64,000 bases of DNA from Bacillus bingmayongensis (GTDB taxonomy: Bacteria > Bacillota > Bacilli > Bacillales > Bacillaceae_G), in assembly GCF_000299035.1 (NCBI RefSeq), contig NZ_AKCS01000013.1, positions 124,001 to 188,000 on the forward strand. Reading direction: 5' to 3'. The position numbers and the translations under genes are program-made. This document shows, one piece after another, positions 53,161-62,328 of the stretch. The first letter of the stretch is position 1. Each line of letters starts with the position of its first letter. The notes beneath the pieces were generated by a model that made no database searches, was not told where the DNA came from, and saw only the letters and a program-made list of their open reading frames with translations.

Positions 53161-53496
53161 GGACTATTTATATTATGACTTAACGAGTAGTGTATGTTCC
53201 ACATGTTTACGGAAAGTAGAAGCGAAGATCATTATACAAGATGAAAAAGTCTATATGGTAAAACATTGTATGTTGCATGGCCGAGAAAAGGTACTCATTT
53301 CAACAGATGTCTCGTATTAATTATGAAGTTTATGGACAATTATGATTTAGATATACGTTCGGTAAAGAAATCCTGCGTTCATATTGTACATCCTGATGGG
53401 AGAATTATTCCGTTTGATACGTATAATTTATTTTACCGTGATGAGAAAGAAGAGTATTTAAAAGAGCTACAAGAGGAGAAAAAGATTATGAAATAA
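53150..53496 (+). pseudogene. Radical-SAM gene reduced to its two ends by internal deletion
   Basis: ATG 53150 opens a frame of 56 codons containing CSTCLRKVEAKI and VKHCMLHGREKVLIST, the N-terminal zinc-ribbon-like part of a large radical-SAM family related to tetraether lipid synthase (Tes). It stops at 53318-53320. From about 53311 a second frame continues with VLIMKFMDNYDLDIR and SVKKSCVHIVHPDGRIIPFD, the characteristic C terminus of the same family, ending at 53496. Some 400 codons, including the CxxxCxxC cluster, are missing. GTATTA occurs at the joint and fits both original sides. The gene cannot make an active enzyme. Family recall supports this; alignment would settle it. Confidence 0.8.
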
Positions 53497-53527
53497 AGAG
53501 GATATCCTCTTTATTTCATAATCTTTT
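53480..53527. terminator. 48-base perfect palindrome at convergent gene ends
   Basis: Arms AAAAGATTATGAAATAAAGAGGAT without a loop gap mirror each other exactly around 53503/53504. It spans the stop codons of the radical-SAM remnant and of the GNAT gene. It has no long T run but would form a very stable hairpin in both transcripts. Confidence 0.8.
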
Positions 53528-53953
53528 ATACATTAATTTATGAATTCCAATTGGATGGATATCAAATATTTCACCATGCTCAAGGAATCCTAATCGTTTG
53601 TAGTAATCTGTAACGGTAATACGGGCATTACACCATAATATCTCTGCTTGACGCTCTTTTAAGATTACTTCAGCTTGCTGGATTAATGAGCTACCAGCAT
53701 GTTGTTTTCGAAAGGTTGGAACTGTAGCCATGCCTCGTAAACGATAGTGATTACTACCTTGTAAGGAAGGTTCTGCTTCAGATGAGAAAGAAGCGATGCT
53801 AATGAGTTCTTCGTTTAGAAATGCACCTAGATGAAAGGAATGAAATTTATAATCAGAAGGATATTTACAATCTGTTAGAGTTTGAGTTGGACGTAAAATT
53901 TTTTGACGTAGTTCGTATGTTTCGGAGGCATCAATACGTTTAATTGTAACCAT
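53516..53953 (-). CDS. GNAT-family N-acetyltransferase
   Basis: The 145-residue acetyltransferase has the GNAT core: HLGAFLNEELISIASF, the acetyl-CoA-binding region RLRGMATVPTFRKQHAGSSL (motif A, with Q/RxxGxG/A degenerate) and WCNARITVTDYYKRLGF. It transfers an acetyl group to an unknown amine. ATG 53953 is used, 7 bases after AAAGGTGG; a TTG at 53959 is too close to that site. It converges on the radical-SAM remnant and shares a long palindrome with it. Confidence 0.88.
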   Translation of the reverse strand: MVTIKRIDASETYELRQKILRPTQTLTDCKYPSDYKFHSFHLGAFLNEELISIASFSSEAEPSLQGSNHYRLRGMATVPTFRKQHAGSSLIQQAEVILKERQAEILWCNARITVTDYYKRLGFLEHGEIFDIHPIGIHKLMYKRL

Positions 53954-53969
53954 ACACAATCCACCTTTC

Positions 53970-54209
53970 TTATGACGCTTTTTCTATGAGCTGTAAAAAG
54001 AAATAGGCTGGCGCAACACAAAGGCCTAATATGCTACCAGTACCAATGAGAAGGGAAAGAAAGAGACAAAAGTATTTCATTCCATCTGACTTCTTCCATC
54101 CATAGCTGCAGATTTCAATGCTAATGCCAATAAGAATAATGGCAACGAGTACTTCTGCTAATAACAAAAGAGCTAAAGTTGAAATAGACATAGTGTGATT
54201 CATCCCCAT
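53970..54209 (-). CDS. Small two-span membrane protein (79 residues)
   Basis: Two hydrophobic helices (LALLLLAEVLVAIILIGISI and CLFLSLLIGTGSILGLCVAP) are joined by a charged turn (YGWKKSDGMKYF). The start may be 54209 or the ATG at 54191, which is 8 bases after GGGGATGA. It lies 16 bases upstream of the GNAT gene in the same direction, so the two may be co-transcribed. No family recognised. Confidence 0.6.
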   Translation of the reverse strand: MGMNHTMSISTLALLLLAEVLVAIILIGISIEICSYGWKKSDGMKYFCLFLSLLIGTGSILGLCVAPAYFFLQLIEKAS

Positions 54210-54325
54210 AATATATGTTAGTTATATTTTACCATGTTAAAGTGGAAATCTTAAGAAAAAATGATGAGGTATATAACATAAGTAGAGAAGGGGAATGGTT
54301 ACTCAATTACTCCTTAATATATGTA

Positions 54326-54362
54326 TGAAAAAATCCCCTCTTAAAAATTGAGAGGGGATTTG
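54326..54362 (-). terminator. Terminator of the CPA2 antiporter gene
   Basis: Arms AATCCCCTCT / AGAGGGGATT are followed on the minus strand by TTTTTT. Confidence 0.9.
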
Positions 54363-54365
54363 TCT

Positions 54366-56195
54366 TTATTCTAATATGCTTTTCAGTGTATCAATGTGTT
54401 CTTTTGATCCTGTTACAAGGAGTGTATCACCGTGTTGCAATTTAGTATCACCATGTGGTACTAATGCTTTATTACCACGGTAAATTTGAATGATGAGCAC
54501 GTCGCCTAAGAATGGTAAGCGACGAAGTGGCAAACCGTTATATTTATTACTACGTAATTCAACTTCACGGACTGTTTCATTTGCTGTCGTAATTAAACGA
54601 ACGAGACTCGGCTTATCAATGAGTGCACGTAATAAAATTCGTGTGGAGTTAATTGTTGAGAACACTGCAATATGTTCTTGTGTTGCTTTTTCTTGTAGAA
54701 GGGGATCTTCTACACTTGCAATAACATGTTCAACCCCTAATTCTTTTGCATGCTCTGCTAATAATAAGTTTTGCTCATCATCGCTTGTTGCAACTACAAC
54801 TCGATCTGCATCGAATGCTTTTTGTTCTTCTAATTGCTCTATAGTAATTGTATCTAATTTTACGATTGGAAAGTCATGAGACTGTGCTTCCTCTGCATTT
54901 ACTTTATTTTGACGCATCATGTATAGTGTCACATCATAATCTTCGCGCTTTAAATCAAGTGATAATGGAAGAGTGATTCGACTTGCACCAATAATAGAAA
55001 CTTTTGGTTTTGGTGTTTCCACTTTTGGGAACATCTTTTTAAATAATACAGGTGCAAAAATACATGTAATAACTGCACTCAAAATAAGTGAAGCAGATAG
55101 ACTGGGACTAATGATATTTAGTTTTTCACCAATTTGCGCTGCGGCAATAACTAATGAAAGTGTCGATGTTAATAAAATGGCACTTCCTAATACAATGTTA
55201 CGTGGATACCATTTTCTTAGTACGAGTGATGGCAATAATTTTGAAATAAAGAGTCCAACAATTAAAATTGGAATCATTAACATACTAGAAGGCTCTTTAA
55301 AAATAGACCATACTTCTAAATTTACACCAACCATTACGAAGAAAATTGGAATGAAGAAACCATATCCGATGGAATCAAGCTTTTCTACCATTTCTTCATT
55401 TGGCGATAATAAGGATACAAGTACTCCTGCTAAAAAGGCTCCTAAAATATTTTCTGCACCAACAGATTCAGATAATCCGACTAATATTAAAATGAGTGCA
55501 AAAACAGCACGTGTGTCAATTTGCACACTACCAGCTTTTAGGTTTTCCAAGTATGGAATGTTTTTAAAGCGTCTTGCCACAAAGTAAATTACAATACCTG
55601 CGCCAAATAGAACGAGAAGAAGCCACATGCTCTGGCCGCTTTCGGAATTTAATCCGACAAATACAGCGAGTAGAATCATTGTAACTAAGTCAGCAATAAC
55701 AGCGACTAATAAAATAATTTGACCGATTGCTGTTTTTCCTAAGTTATTTTCTTTTAATGTTGGTACAACAACACCTAAAGAAATCGTTGAGATAATTAAT
55801 GTCATGAACATTGCATTATCGACAAATCCAAGCCATACAAATATAAGTGATAGGGCATAGGATAAGATGAAAATGAATAAAAAGATAATGCTTGCGGCTT
55901 GGAACGTATTTGGTTCATTTGTTGTATTCTTTTTTCCTTTTTGTTTAAAGATCGAAAAGTCAATTTCTAAACCGCTTAAGAACATTAAGAAAATAAATCC
56001 TAGTGTTGATAAGACTTGAAGCCACATATCTGGCTCAATAACGTTAAACCCACTTTTTCCTACAAAAATTCCTGCAATAATTTCTGCAACAACGACAGGA
56101 ATTGCTTTTAACTTAAAGCGTTGCAACAAAAGGGGAACGAAAAACGCGATTGCGACGACAATCATAAGTGATAGGACTGAAGAATGTTGTTCCAT
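54366..56195 (-). CDS. CPA2 K+/H+ (or Na+/H+) antiporter with RCK domains
   Basis: This 609-residue protein has 12-13 membrane segments of the KefB/YhaU class (VVVAEIIAGIFVGKSGFNV, GFIFLMFLSGLEIDFSIF, SVGAENILGAFLAGVLVSLL) and a cytoplasmic part with TrkA-N (about 400-510, VSIIGASRITLPLSLDLKRE) and TrkA-C (about 525-609). It exchanges K+ or Na+ for H+ and is gated by a nucleotide-binding RCK domain. The TrkA-N glycine pattern is GASRIT rather than GxGxxG, so the bound ligand is uncertain. ATG 56195 follows GAAGGGAGAG by 6 bases; the TTG at 56213 overlaps that site. Confidence 0.92.
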   Translation of the reverse strand: MEQHSSVLSLMIVVAIAFFVPLLLQRFKLKAIPVVVAEIIAGIFVGKSGFNVIEPDMWLQVLSTLGFIFLMFLSGLEIDFSIFKQKGKKNTTNEPNTFQAASIIFLFIFILSYALSLIFVWLGFVDNAMFMTLIISTISLGVVVPTLKENNLGKTAIGQIILLVAVIADLVTMILLAVFVGLNSESGQSMWLLLVLFGAGIVIYFVARRFKNIPYLENLKAGSVQIDTRAVFALILILVGLSESVGAENILGAFLAGVLVSLLSPNEEMVEKLDSIGYGFFIPIFFVMVGVNLEVWSIFKEPSSMLMIPILIVGLFISKLLPSLVLRKWYPRNIVLGSAILLTSTLSLVIAAAQIGEKLNIISPSLSASLILSAVITCIFAPVLFKKMFPKVETPKPKVSIIGASRITLPLSLDLKREDYDVTLYMMRQNKVNAEEAQSHDFPIVKLDTITIEQLEEQKAFDADRVVVATSDDEQNLLLAEHAKELGVEHVIASVEDPLLQEKATQEHIAVFSTINSTRILLRALIDKPSLVRLITTANETVREVELRSNKYNGLPLRRLPFLGDVLIIQIYRGNKALVPHGDTKLQHGDTLLVTGSKEHIDTLKSILE

Positions 56196-56370
56196 TGCGT
56201 TCTCTCCCTTCAAATAATATAGTACTTATTTTAGCTATATTATTTGAAGAAAAGCAATGCATGTGAACTCGATTTCATAAAGAAAGAGTTTTCTTAACAT
56301 TTGTCATAATAAGTATAGTTTGCATGATTATGTTGTAAATTCCGTAATGTGGATGGGAGAGGGGATAAAT

Positions 56371-56405
56371 AAAAAGACTGCTGAGATTATCTCAGCAGTC
56401 TTTTT
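56371..56405 (-). terminator. Terminator of the qox operon
   Basis: Perfect arms AAAAAGACTGCTGAGA / TCTCAGCAGTCTTTTT lie just after qoxD on the minus strand with a T run. Confidence 0.93.
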
Positions 56406-56413
56406 CATGTTCA

Positions 56414-56725
56414 TTACATAGAGAAGAAAATCCATACAGTAAGACCAACTGTTGCAATTGCAACGAAGAAACTGTATATCATTGTAAGAATTTGAATTGT
56501 ACCTTCGCCTTCTTTTAAGTGCATGAACATAATTAATTGTAATAAACCTTGTGCAAGTGCCATTACGATAATTGTTGTTAATATCGTTGAAAGTGGCAAG
56601 TCTGTGTAAAGTGCAACGTATAAAGCAAGAAACGTTAGTGCAAGCGATAAAATAAATCCAAAAACGTGTGACCATGGAAATCCGCTATGCGCGTGTCCAT
56701 TTGCTTGTGTATTGTTTTGTCCCAT
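56414..56725 (-). CDS. qoxD: Cytochrome aa3 quinol oxidase subunit IV
   Basis: The 103-residue, three-TM subunit starts MGQNNTQANGHAHSGFPWSH and contains ALAQGLLQLIMFMHLKEGEG, the typical CyoD/QoxD second helix. It assists assembly of the terminal oxidase. The ATG at 56725 lies 2 bases after the qoxC stop, with GATGGTGG inside the end of qoxC as ribosome-binding site. The longer frame to 56776 lacks a site. Confidence 0.95.
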   Translation of the reverse strand: MGQNNTQANGHAHSGFPWSHVFGFILSLALTFLALYVALYTDLPLSTILTTIIVMALAQGLLQLIMFMHLKEGEGTIQILTMIYSFFVAIATVGLTVWIFFSM

Positions 56726-56727
56726 TA

Positions 56728-57330
56728 TTACGCCACCATCCCGTTCAAGTAAACTAGTGTGTAAATAAAGATCCAAACAAGGTCAAGGAAATGCCAGTAT
56801 AAGCTGATAATAAATACTTTACGAGCTGTAACTGGTGTTAATCCGCGTTTTAAAATTTGGATGATTACACAAGTTGCCCAGATGATACCACCTGTTACGT
56901 GGGCACCGTGTGTTCCAAGAAGAACGAAGAATCCAGATAAGAATGCGCTTGTTTGTAATGTAGCACCTTCACCGACATACAGTATAAATTCTTCAATTTC
57001 AAAGAAAAGGAAGCCTGCACCTAAAAGTAATGTGAAAAGGAACCATCCTAACATAGCTTTTTGGTTGTTTTTACGCATTTCATGAATTACGATACCGCAT
57101 GTAAAACTACTTGTTAAAAGTAGTAATGTTTGAATTAAAAGTGTTTTAACTTCAAACAATTGCGCTGGTGTTGGGCCATCTGCCGTACGACCAGCAAGGA
57201 CTAGATAAGAGGCGAAAAGTGTTGCGAACAGCATAATTTCAGCCCCTAGGAAAATCCAGAACCCTAGAATATTCAATCTGCTTTGTTCAGATTGATATTC
57301 TAAAGGTAAGCTTTTATCTAAAGCCGCCAT
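56728..57330 (-). CDS. qoxC: Cytochrome aa3 quinol oxidase subunit III
   Basis: This is a 200-residue, five-TM heme-copper oxidase subunit III: SRLNILGFWIFLGAEIMLFATLF, LGTHGAHVTGGIIWATCVI and the C-terminal YWHFLDLVWIFIYTLVYLNG. It stabilises subunit I and proton uptake. AGGTGAAACGAA precedes the ATG, 13 bases after qoxB. Confidence 0.95.
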   Translation of the reverse strand: MAALDKSLPLEYQSEQSRLNILGFWIFLGAEIMLFATLFASYLVLAGRTADGPTPAQLFEVKTLLIQTLLLLTSSFTCGIVIHEMRKNNQKAMLGWFLFTLLLGAGFLFFEIEEFILYVGEGATLQTSAFLSGFFVLLGTHGAHVTGGIIWATCVIIQILKRGLTPVTARKVFIISLYWHFLDLVWIFIYTLVYLNGMVA

Positions 57331-57343
57331 TTCGTTTCACCTC

Positions 57344-59278
57344 TCATGCTACATGTTCTGTTTTTTTAATTTCATCAACACTGATATAGTAACCGTCATC
57401 GTAATCGAATGAACGATAGATTAAGCAAGCTAAAATACCAACTCCGCCGATTGCTGCAATCCAGAACCAGCTAAATACTAATGCAAAACCTGCAAGACCG
57501 AAGAATGCAGACATAATAATTGGCACACCAGAGTTACTTGGCATGTGAATTGGTTTTAATTCATCTGCTTTTGGTGTAATTGTTTCTCCGCGTTTTTTCA
57601 TGAACCAGAAAGCATCAGCTTCTTTAATTTCAGGAAGTTTCGCGAAGTTATAATGTTGTACAGGAGAATGAGTTGCCCATTCAAGAGTACGGCCATCCCA
57701 TGGGTCTCCAGTAGTGTCACGCTCACCGTGACGTGCACTCCAAATTACGTTGTAGCAAAGGATTAGGAAGCCGATACCCATCATTACCGCACCGACAGAT
57801 GCGATTTGGTTTAGCCAGCCCCATCCAAGGCTTTCAGAGTAAGTGTACATACGACGAGTCATACCATCTAAACCTAGGAAGTACATTGGGAAGAAACAGA
57901 TATTAAATCCGATCATAAAGATCCAGAATGTCCATTTACCAAGGCGTTCATTTAGCATATGACCTGTCATTTTTGGATACCAGAACGTAAATCCAGCAAG
58001 CATTGCGAATACTGTACCTGCGATTAATACGTAGTGGAAGTGGGCGATTAGGAAGTAACTGTTATGGTATTGATAGTCAGCTGCTGCCATTCCAAGCATA
58101 ACCCCTGTAACCCCACCGATTACGAAGTTTGGAATAAATGCTAATGACCAAAGCATTGGAACTGTAAAACGAATACGTCCTTTATACAGTGTAAACAACC
58201 AGTTAAAGATTTTAACACCGGTTGGAATCGAAATCGCCATTGTCGAAATCGAGAAGAATGAGTTAACGGCTGGACCAGATCCCATTGTAAAGAAGTGGTG
58301 AAGCCATACGACGAAACTTAGTAAAGAAATTGCAATCATTGAGTACACCATTGCGCTGTAACCGAATAGACGTTTACGTGAGAATGTACTAATGATTTCA
58401 GAGAAAATACCGAATGCCGGTAAGATAACAATATATACTTCAGGGTGACCCCATACCCAGAATAGGTTGGCCCAAAGCATCGGCATACCGCCGCTCGCCA
58501 TCGTAAAGAAGTGAGCATCAAATAGACGGTCAAATGTCATTAATGCAAGAGCAACTGTTAATACTGGGAAAGCGAAAATAATGATTACACATGTGATTAA
58601 AATAGACCATGTAAACATTGGCATATGCATTAATTTCATGCCAGGTGTACGCATTTTTAGGATTGTAACCAGGAAGTTAATACCTGTCATTAACGTACCA
58701 AGTCCTGAAATCTGTAATGCAATTGCGTAGTAGTTATTACCTACACCAGGAGTGAATTCTGTACCAGCCATTGGGAAGTAAGATGTCCACCCAGCGTCTG
58801 GAGAACCTCCGATAACGAAAGCGATGTTGAATAACATTGCTCCGATAAAGAATAACCAAAAACTTAGTGCGTTTAAGAATGGATATGCAACGTCACGAGC
58901 ACCAATTTGTAATGGTACAACGACGTTCATTAATCCTAGAACGAATGGCATCGCCATGAAAAGAATCATAACTGTACCATGTGTTGTAAAGATTCCGTTA
59001 TAGTGTTCAGCGTTTAAATAAGTTGTATCTGGGAATGTTAATTGAGCACGGATCATTAAACCGTCCATACCACCACGGAATAACATAAGAACCGCAGAAA
59101 TAATATACATGGTCCCAATTTTCTTATGGTCAACAGTTGTTAACCATTCATCCCAAAGCCATTTCCATTTTTTATACTTTGTCAGTACGAAAATGATTGC
59201 TAATGTCACAAGAACGATAGATGCGTCAGCTCCGTAAATAATCGGATCACCTGTGACAAAAAATTCATCAAGCTTCAC
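57344..59278 (-). CDS. qoxB: Cytochrome aa3 quinol oxidase subunit I
   Basis: The 644-residue catalytic subunit carries all the metal ligands: the low-spin heme His in [16 protein letters not shown], CuB His and the cross-linked Tyr in [15 protein letters not shown], the CuB pair WLHHFF, and the heme ligands in HFHYVLIAG. It reduces O2 to water with electrons from menaquinol while pumping protons. GTG 59278 is chosen, 8 bases after GGAG; the GTG at 59287 overlaps that site. It is second in qoxABCD. Confidence 0.95.
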   Translation of the reverse strand: MKLDEFFVTGDPIIYGADASIVLVTLAIIFVLTKYKKWKWLWDEWLTTVDHKKIGTMYIISAVLMLFRGGMDGLMIRAQLTFPDTTYLNAEHYNGIFTTHGTVMILFMAMPFVLGLMNVVVPLQIGARDVAYPFLNALSFWLFFIGAMLFNIAFVIGGSPDAGWTSYFPMAGTEFTPGVGNNYYAIALQISGLGTLMTGINFLVTILKMRTPGMKLMHMPMFTWSILITCVIIIFAFPVLTVALALMTFDRLFDAHFFTMASGGMPMLWANLFWVWGHPEVYIVILPAFGIFSEIISTFSRKRLFGYSAMVYSMIAISLLSFVVWLHHFFTMGSGPAVNSFFSISTMAISIPTGVKIFNWLFTLYKGRIRFTVPMLWSLAFIPNFVIGGVTGVMLGMAAADYQYHNSYFLIAHFHYVLIAGTVFAMLAGFTFWYPKMTGHMLNERLGKWTFWIFMIGFNICFFPMYFLGLDGMTRRMYTYSESLGWGWLNQIASVGAVMMGIGFLILCYNVIWSARHGERDTTGDPWDGRTLEWATHSPVQHYNFAKLPEIKEADAFWFMKKRGETITPKADELKPIHMPSNSGVPIIMSAFFGLAGFALVFSWFWIAAIGGVGILACLIYRSFDYDDGYYISVDEIKKTEHVA

Positions 59279-59311
59279 TGTGTTCACTCCAATCTGTTGG
59301 AATATTATCTG

Positions 59312-60187
59312 TTACTTTTTGTTTTTGTAGTAGTTGTAATCACAGTATTCAAGTGATTTTGGATCTACATACTTTAAGTGGTGACTAGAGAATGTCATAC
59401 GCCCTACTACACCAGGTTTAATGATTTCGTTATATTTTTCTTCTGTAAGTGGTTTAGCAGTTTCTTTTACTTCTTTTACCCACTTGTCATAATCTTCTTT
59501 TTTCTTTGCTTCAAGCTCAAATTCCATGTGAGTAAATCCTTCACCAGAGAAGTTTGAACTACGGCCAAGGTAAGAACCTGGTTTATCAGCTTGTAGGAAT
59601 AAATCCATAATCATGCCGTCCATTGTGTATTTCATACCACCAAGTTCTGGAACCCAGAAGGCGTTCATTGGACCAACAGATGTTAATTTGAATTGAATTG
59701 GTGTACCAGCTGGTACGTTTAAATAGTTAACGGTTTCAATATTTTCCTCTGGATAACTGAATAACCATTTCCAGTTGGCAGATGTAACATAAATCTCAAC
59801 TGGTTTAATATGCTTAGACTCTTTTGGCACTTCTTCCGATGCATAAGTAGCTTTTACCGTTGGAATTGATAATGCAATAACGATAATAACTGGGAAGAGT
59901 GTCCAAATAATTTCTAATAATGTGTTACCGTGTTGATCAGGAGGCTCATAGCCCATGTTTTCTGGTTTTTCACGATAACGAATCAAGATGACTGTAAACA
60001 AGATGAATACAATTGCAATAATCAACATCATAAGTACGAATGACCAAACGATCAAATCATACTGTGCTTTTGCAACAGGTCCCTGCGGGTTTAATACTGC
60101 AAGTTTTTTCTCACAGCCACCGAGGAACAAGAGTAGTGATAAAGGAAGAAGTGAAGCCAACTTCCAAAACGATTTCTTTAGTTGCAC
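59312..60187 (-). CDS. qoxA: Cytochrome aa3 quinol oxidase subunit II
   Basis: The 291-residue lipoprotein (lipobox LGGC about residue 24) has two membrane helices and an extracellular cupredoxin domain (VTSANWKWLFSYPEENIETV, NAFWVPELGGMKYTMDGM). The CuA ligands (Cys-x3-Cys and His) are absent, as expected for a quinol rather than cytochrome c oxidase. GTG 60187 follows AAGGAGA by 10 bases; the long upstream extension to 60325 is not conserved-looking. It is first of the qoxABCD operon. Confidence 0.93.
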   Translation of the reverse strand: MQLKKSFWKLASLLPLSLLLFLGGCEKKLAVLNPQGPVAKAQYDLIVWSFVLMMLIIAIVFILFTVILIRYREKPENMGYEPPDQHGNTLLEIIWTLFPVIIVIALSIPTVKATYASEEVPKESKHIKPVEIYVTSANWKWLFSYPEENIETVNYLNVPAGTPIQFKLTSVGPMNAFWVPELGGMKYTMDGMIMDLFLQADKPGSYLGRSSNFSGEGFTHMEFELEAKKKEDYDKWVKEVKETAKPLTEEKYNEIIKPGVVGRMTFSSHHLKYVDPKSLEYCDYNYYKNKK

Positions 60188-60422
60188 GATTGAAAATCTC
60201 CTTTCTCCTTGGATTGAAACTATGCCAATAAAACAATATAAACCTATTAATTTATAGAAGGCAATAGTTTTTGTCATATTGTTAAAAAATAGACACAAAT
60301 GCACACTTTTTACGGTGAATATCATTTGTAACTTGATAACATTGTAAACTATTTTTCAGGTGAAAACATGATTGTAAAAATTTTAAGATAATTAAAGTTA
60401 TACCAAGATATCCAAGAAATAG

Positions 60423-60455
60423 AAAAAAACTATCTTATCATAAGATGAGATAGTT
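60423..60455 (-). terminator. Terminator of the minus-strand APC permease gene
   Basis: Arms AACTATCT.ATC / GAT.AGATAGTT with a 4-base loop are followed on the minus strand by seven T. Confidence 0.88.
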
Positions 60456-60470
60456 GAATATTTTATATAT

Positions 60471-61889
60471 TTAGTTTATTTCTTGCGCAATATTTTGTTG
60501 CTTTTCAAATGTGACAACTTTTTTATATTTAATTTGATACAAAATGTAACAAATAATCATAAATGGAATCCCACAATAAAGAGCAATACGCTGATCTGGA
60601 ATGAAAGCTAAACTAACGAATGTGATAAAATTTAAAGAGAAAGCTACAATTGGGACAATTGGATAAAGTGGTGTACGATATTTTAAATCGTTTACATTGC
60701 CGCCGTTCTTTATAAATTCTCTTCGAAAGAAAAATTGTGAAGCTGCAATTGACATCCAAACAACGACTGCTGCCATAGCTGCAATAGATGTTAGTACTAA
60801 AAAGACTGTATCTGCTGCAAATACACTTGTTAAAAGAGAAAGACTTGCAAAGAGAAGGCTGAAAATTAAAGCGTTTAATGGTACACCCTTTTTTGTTAGT
60901 TTTGTAAAGAGAGGGCTAGCCATTCCTTGTTTTGACATGGCCCAAAGCATACGGGAATTTGCGTATAGTCCAGAATTCGCTACAGATAACACAGCAGTAA
61001 TAATAACAAAGTTCATAATGTCTGCTGCATATGGAATGCCAACTGTATCAAAGACAAGTACGAATGGACTCTCAACAAGATTAGCTTCCTGCCACGGGAG
61101 TAAGCCCACGACAACTGCAATTGCTAATACGAAAAAGAATAGAGTACGCCAAATTGTATTTTTTATTGCCTTCGGAATGGTTTTTTCAGGATTTTCGCTT
61201 TCACCTGAAGCAATCCCAATTAATTCTGTTCCTTGGAATGAAAAATTCACCGTAATCATTGTAAAAAGAACAGCTAGGACACCATTTGGAAATAGTCCAC
61301 CATTTTCCGTGAAGTTATGTAGCATAGGTGCTGGCTTTCCGTTGAAATCCAAGAATCCAAACATAACAGCGCCTCCAAGTATGATGAAGACAACAATTGT
61401 TGAGACTTTTACACTTGTAAACCAAAACTCCGCTTCTGCGTATGCTTTTGCTGATAAAGCGTTTACGATGAACAGTACTGCTGCAAATGTAACACACCAA
61501 ATCCATGAAGAAACATCTGGAAACCAGCGCTTCATTAAAATACTGACAGTTGTTAGTTCAACTCCAACTGTAACGGCCCAGTTTAGCCAATACATCCAAC
61601 CAACGACAAATCCAAAACCAGGTGAAATAAATCGGCTTGCATAACTTTGAAATGAGCCTGCTTCTGGCATAGCAACGGATAATTCTCCAAGGCAGAGCAT
61701 TGTTAAATACATAACAAAACCACCAACTAAAAATGCAAGAATAGCTCCGCCAGGTCCAGCGTTATGGACAATTTGTCCTGATCCCATAAATAGTCCTGTG
61801 CCAATGACACCTCCGAGTGCAATCATAAAAAGGTGTCTGCTCTTCATTGTACGTTTTAAACTAGTTTGCTCTGTAGTTGTTTGATTCAT
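60471..61889 (-). CDS. Amino-acid permease, APC superfamily (AAT family)
   Basis: This 472-residue, 12-TM permease begins [20 protein letters not shown] and shares the segments [34 protein letters not shown] and [19 protein letters not shown] with the permease at 10298-11722, so the two are recent paralogues. It imports an amino acid, possibly basic or aromatic. ATG 61889 has GGTGAAGGGA upstream; the longer frame to 61931 lacks a site. A partial repeat of family 2 lies just upstream. Confidence 0.92.
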   Translation of the reverse strand: MNQTTTEQTSLKRTMKSRHLFMIALGGVIGTGLFMGSGQIVHNAGPGGAILAFLVGGFVMYLTMLCLGELSVAMPEAGSFQSYASRFISPGFGFVVGWMYWLNWAVTVGVELTTVSILMKRWFPDVSSWIWCVTFAAVLFIVNALSAKAYAEAEFWFTSVKVSTIVVFIILGGAVMFGFLDFNGKPAPMLHNFTENGGLFPNGVLAVLFTMITVNFSFQGTELIGIASGESENPEKTIPKAIKNTIWRTLFFFVLAIAVVVGLLPWQEANLVESPFVLVFDTVGIPYAADIMNFVIITAVLSVANSGLYANSRMLWAMSKQGMASPLFTKLTKKGVPLNALIFSLLFASLSLLTSVFAADTVFLVLTSIAAMAAVVVWMSIAASQFFFRREFIKNGGNVNDLKYRTPLYPIVPIVAFSLNFITFVSLAFIPDQRIALYCGIPFMIICYILYQIKYKKVVTFEKQQNIAQEIN

Positions 61890-62328
61890 ATTCCCTTCAC
61901 CCCGTACTTTTCCCTTGTTTGTTTTGCTCAATAACTATTGAGCTTGCTTCGTTTCACTAATCATCAGTGGGGGATAAAAAACATACTGATTGTAGTTTTT
62001 CTTTATGTTCCTATACGAATGGATTACGTATATTTTCTGGGTGCGTGATTAGTAATAAAAAAACAACAGCGAAATGATTAGTGTTCCTTGAGCTTTTGTT
62101 TTGTGATTGAAAGAAATACATTTTTCCTTAACCATGTAAACATTTTTAATTCTAGCAAAATATTCTGAAAATGTATATTTATTTTTCTTTTTATTACAAA
62201 AAATAAGAATTTTAAAACATTTAAACCCAATAATAATTCAAATAATCTTTCTAGCAAACTAGGTAGAAGAAAGGTACAATAACAAGAGTAGTGTTTGGTA
62301 AAAATAATGATGTAATGGAGTTTTGAAT
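61890..62328. other. Intergenic region with partial family-2 repeat
   Basis: This 440-base gap between divergent genes holds the partial repeat at 61940-62005 and AT-rich sequence before the C39-like peptidase gene. No gene or RNA is recognised. Confidence 0.6.
61940..62005 (+). repeat. Structured intergenic repeat, family 2, partial copy
   Basis: CTAATCATCAGTGGGGGAT (61957-61975), ACTGATTGTAGTTT and TTTAT.T match the third hairpin and 3' end of the copy at 44411-44555. The arm ATCAGT still pairs with ACTGAT, but the CCCCC strand is lost. The first hairpin is absent. Confidence 0.7.
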
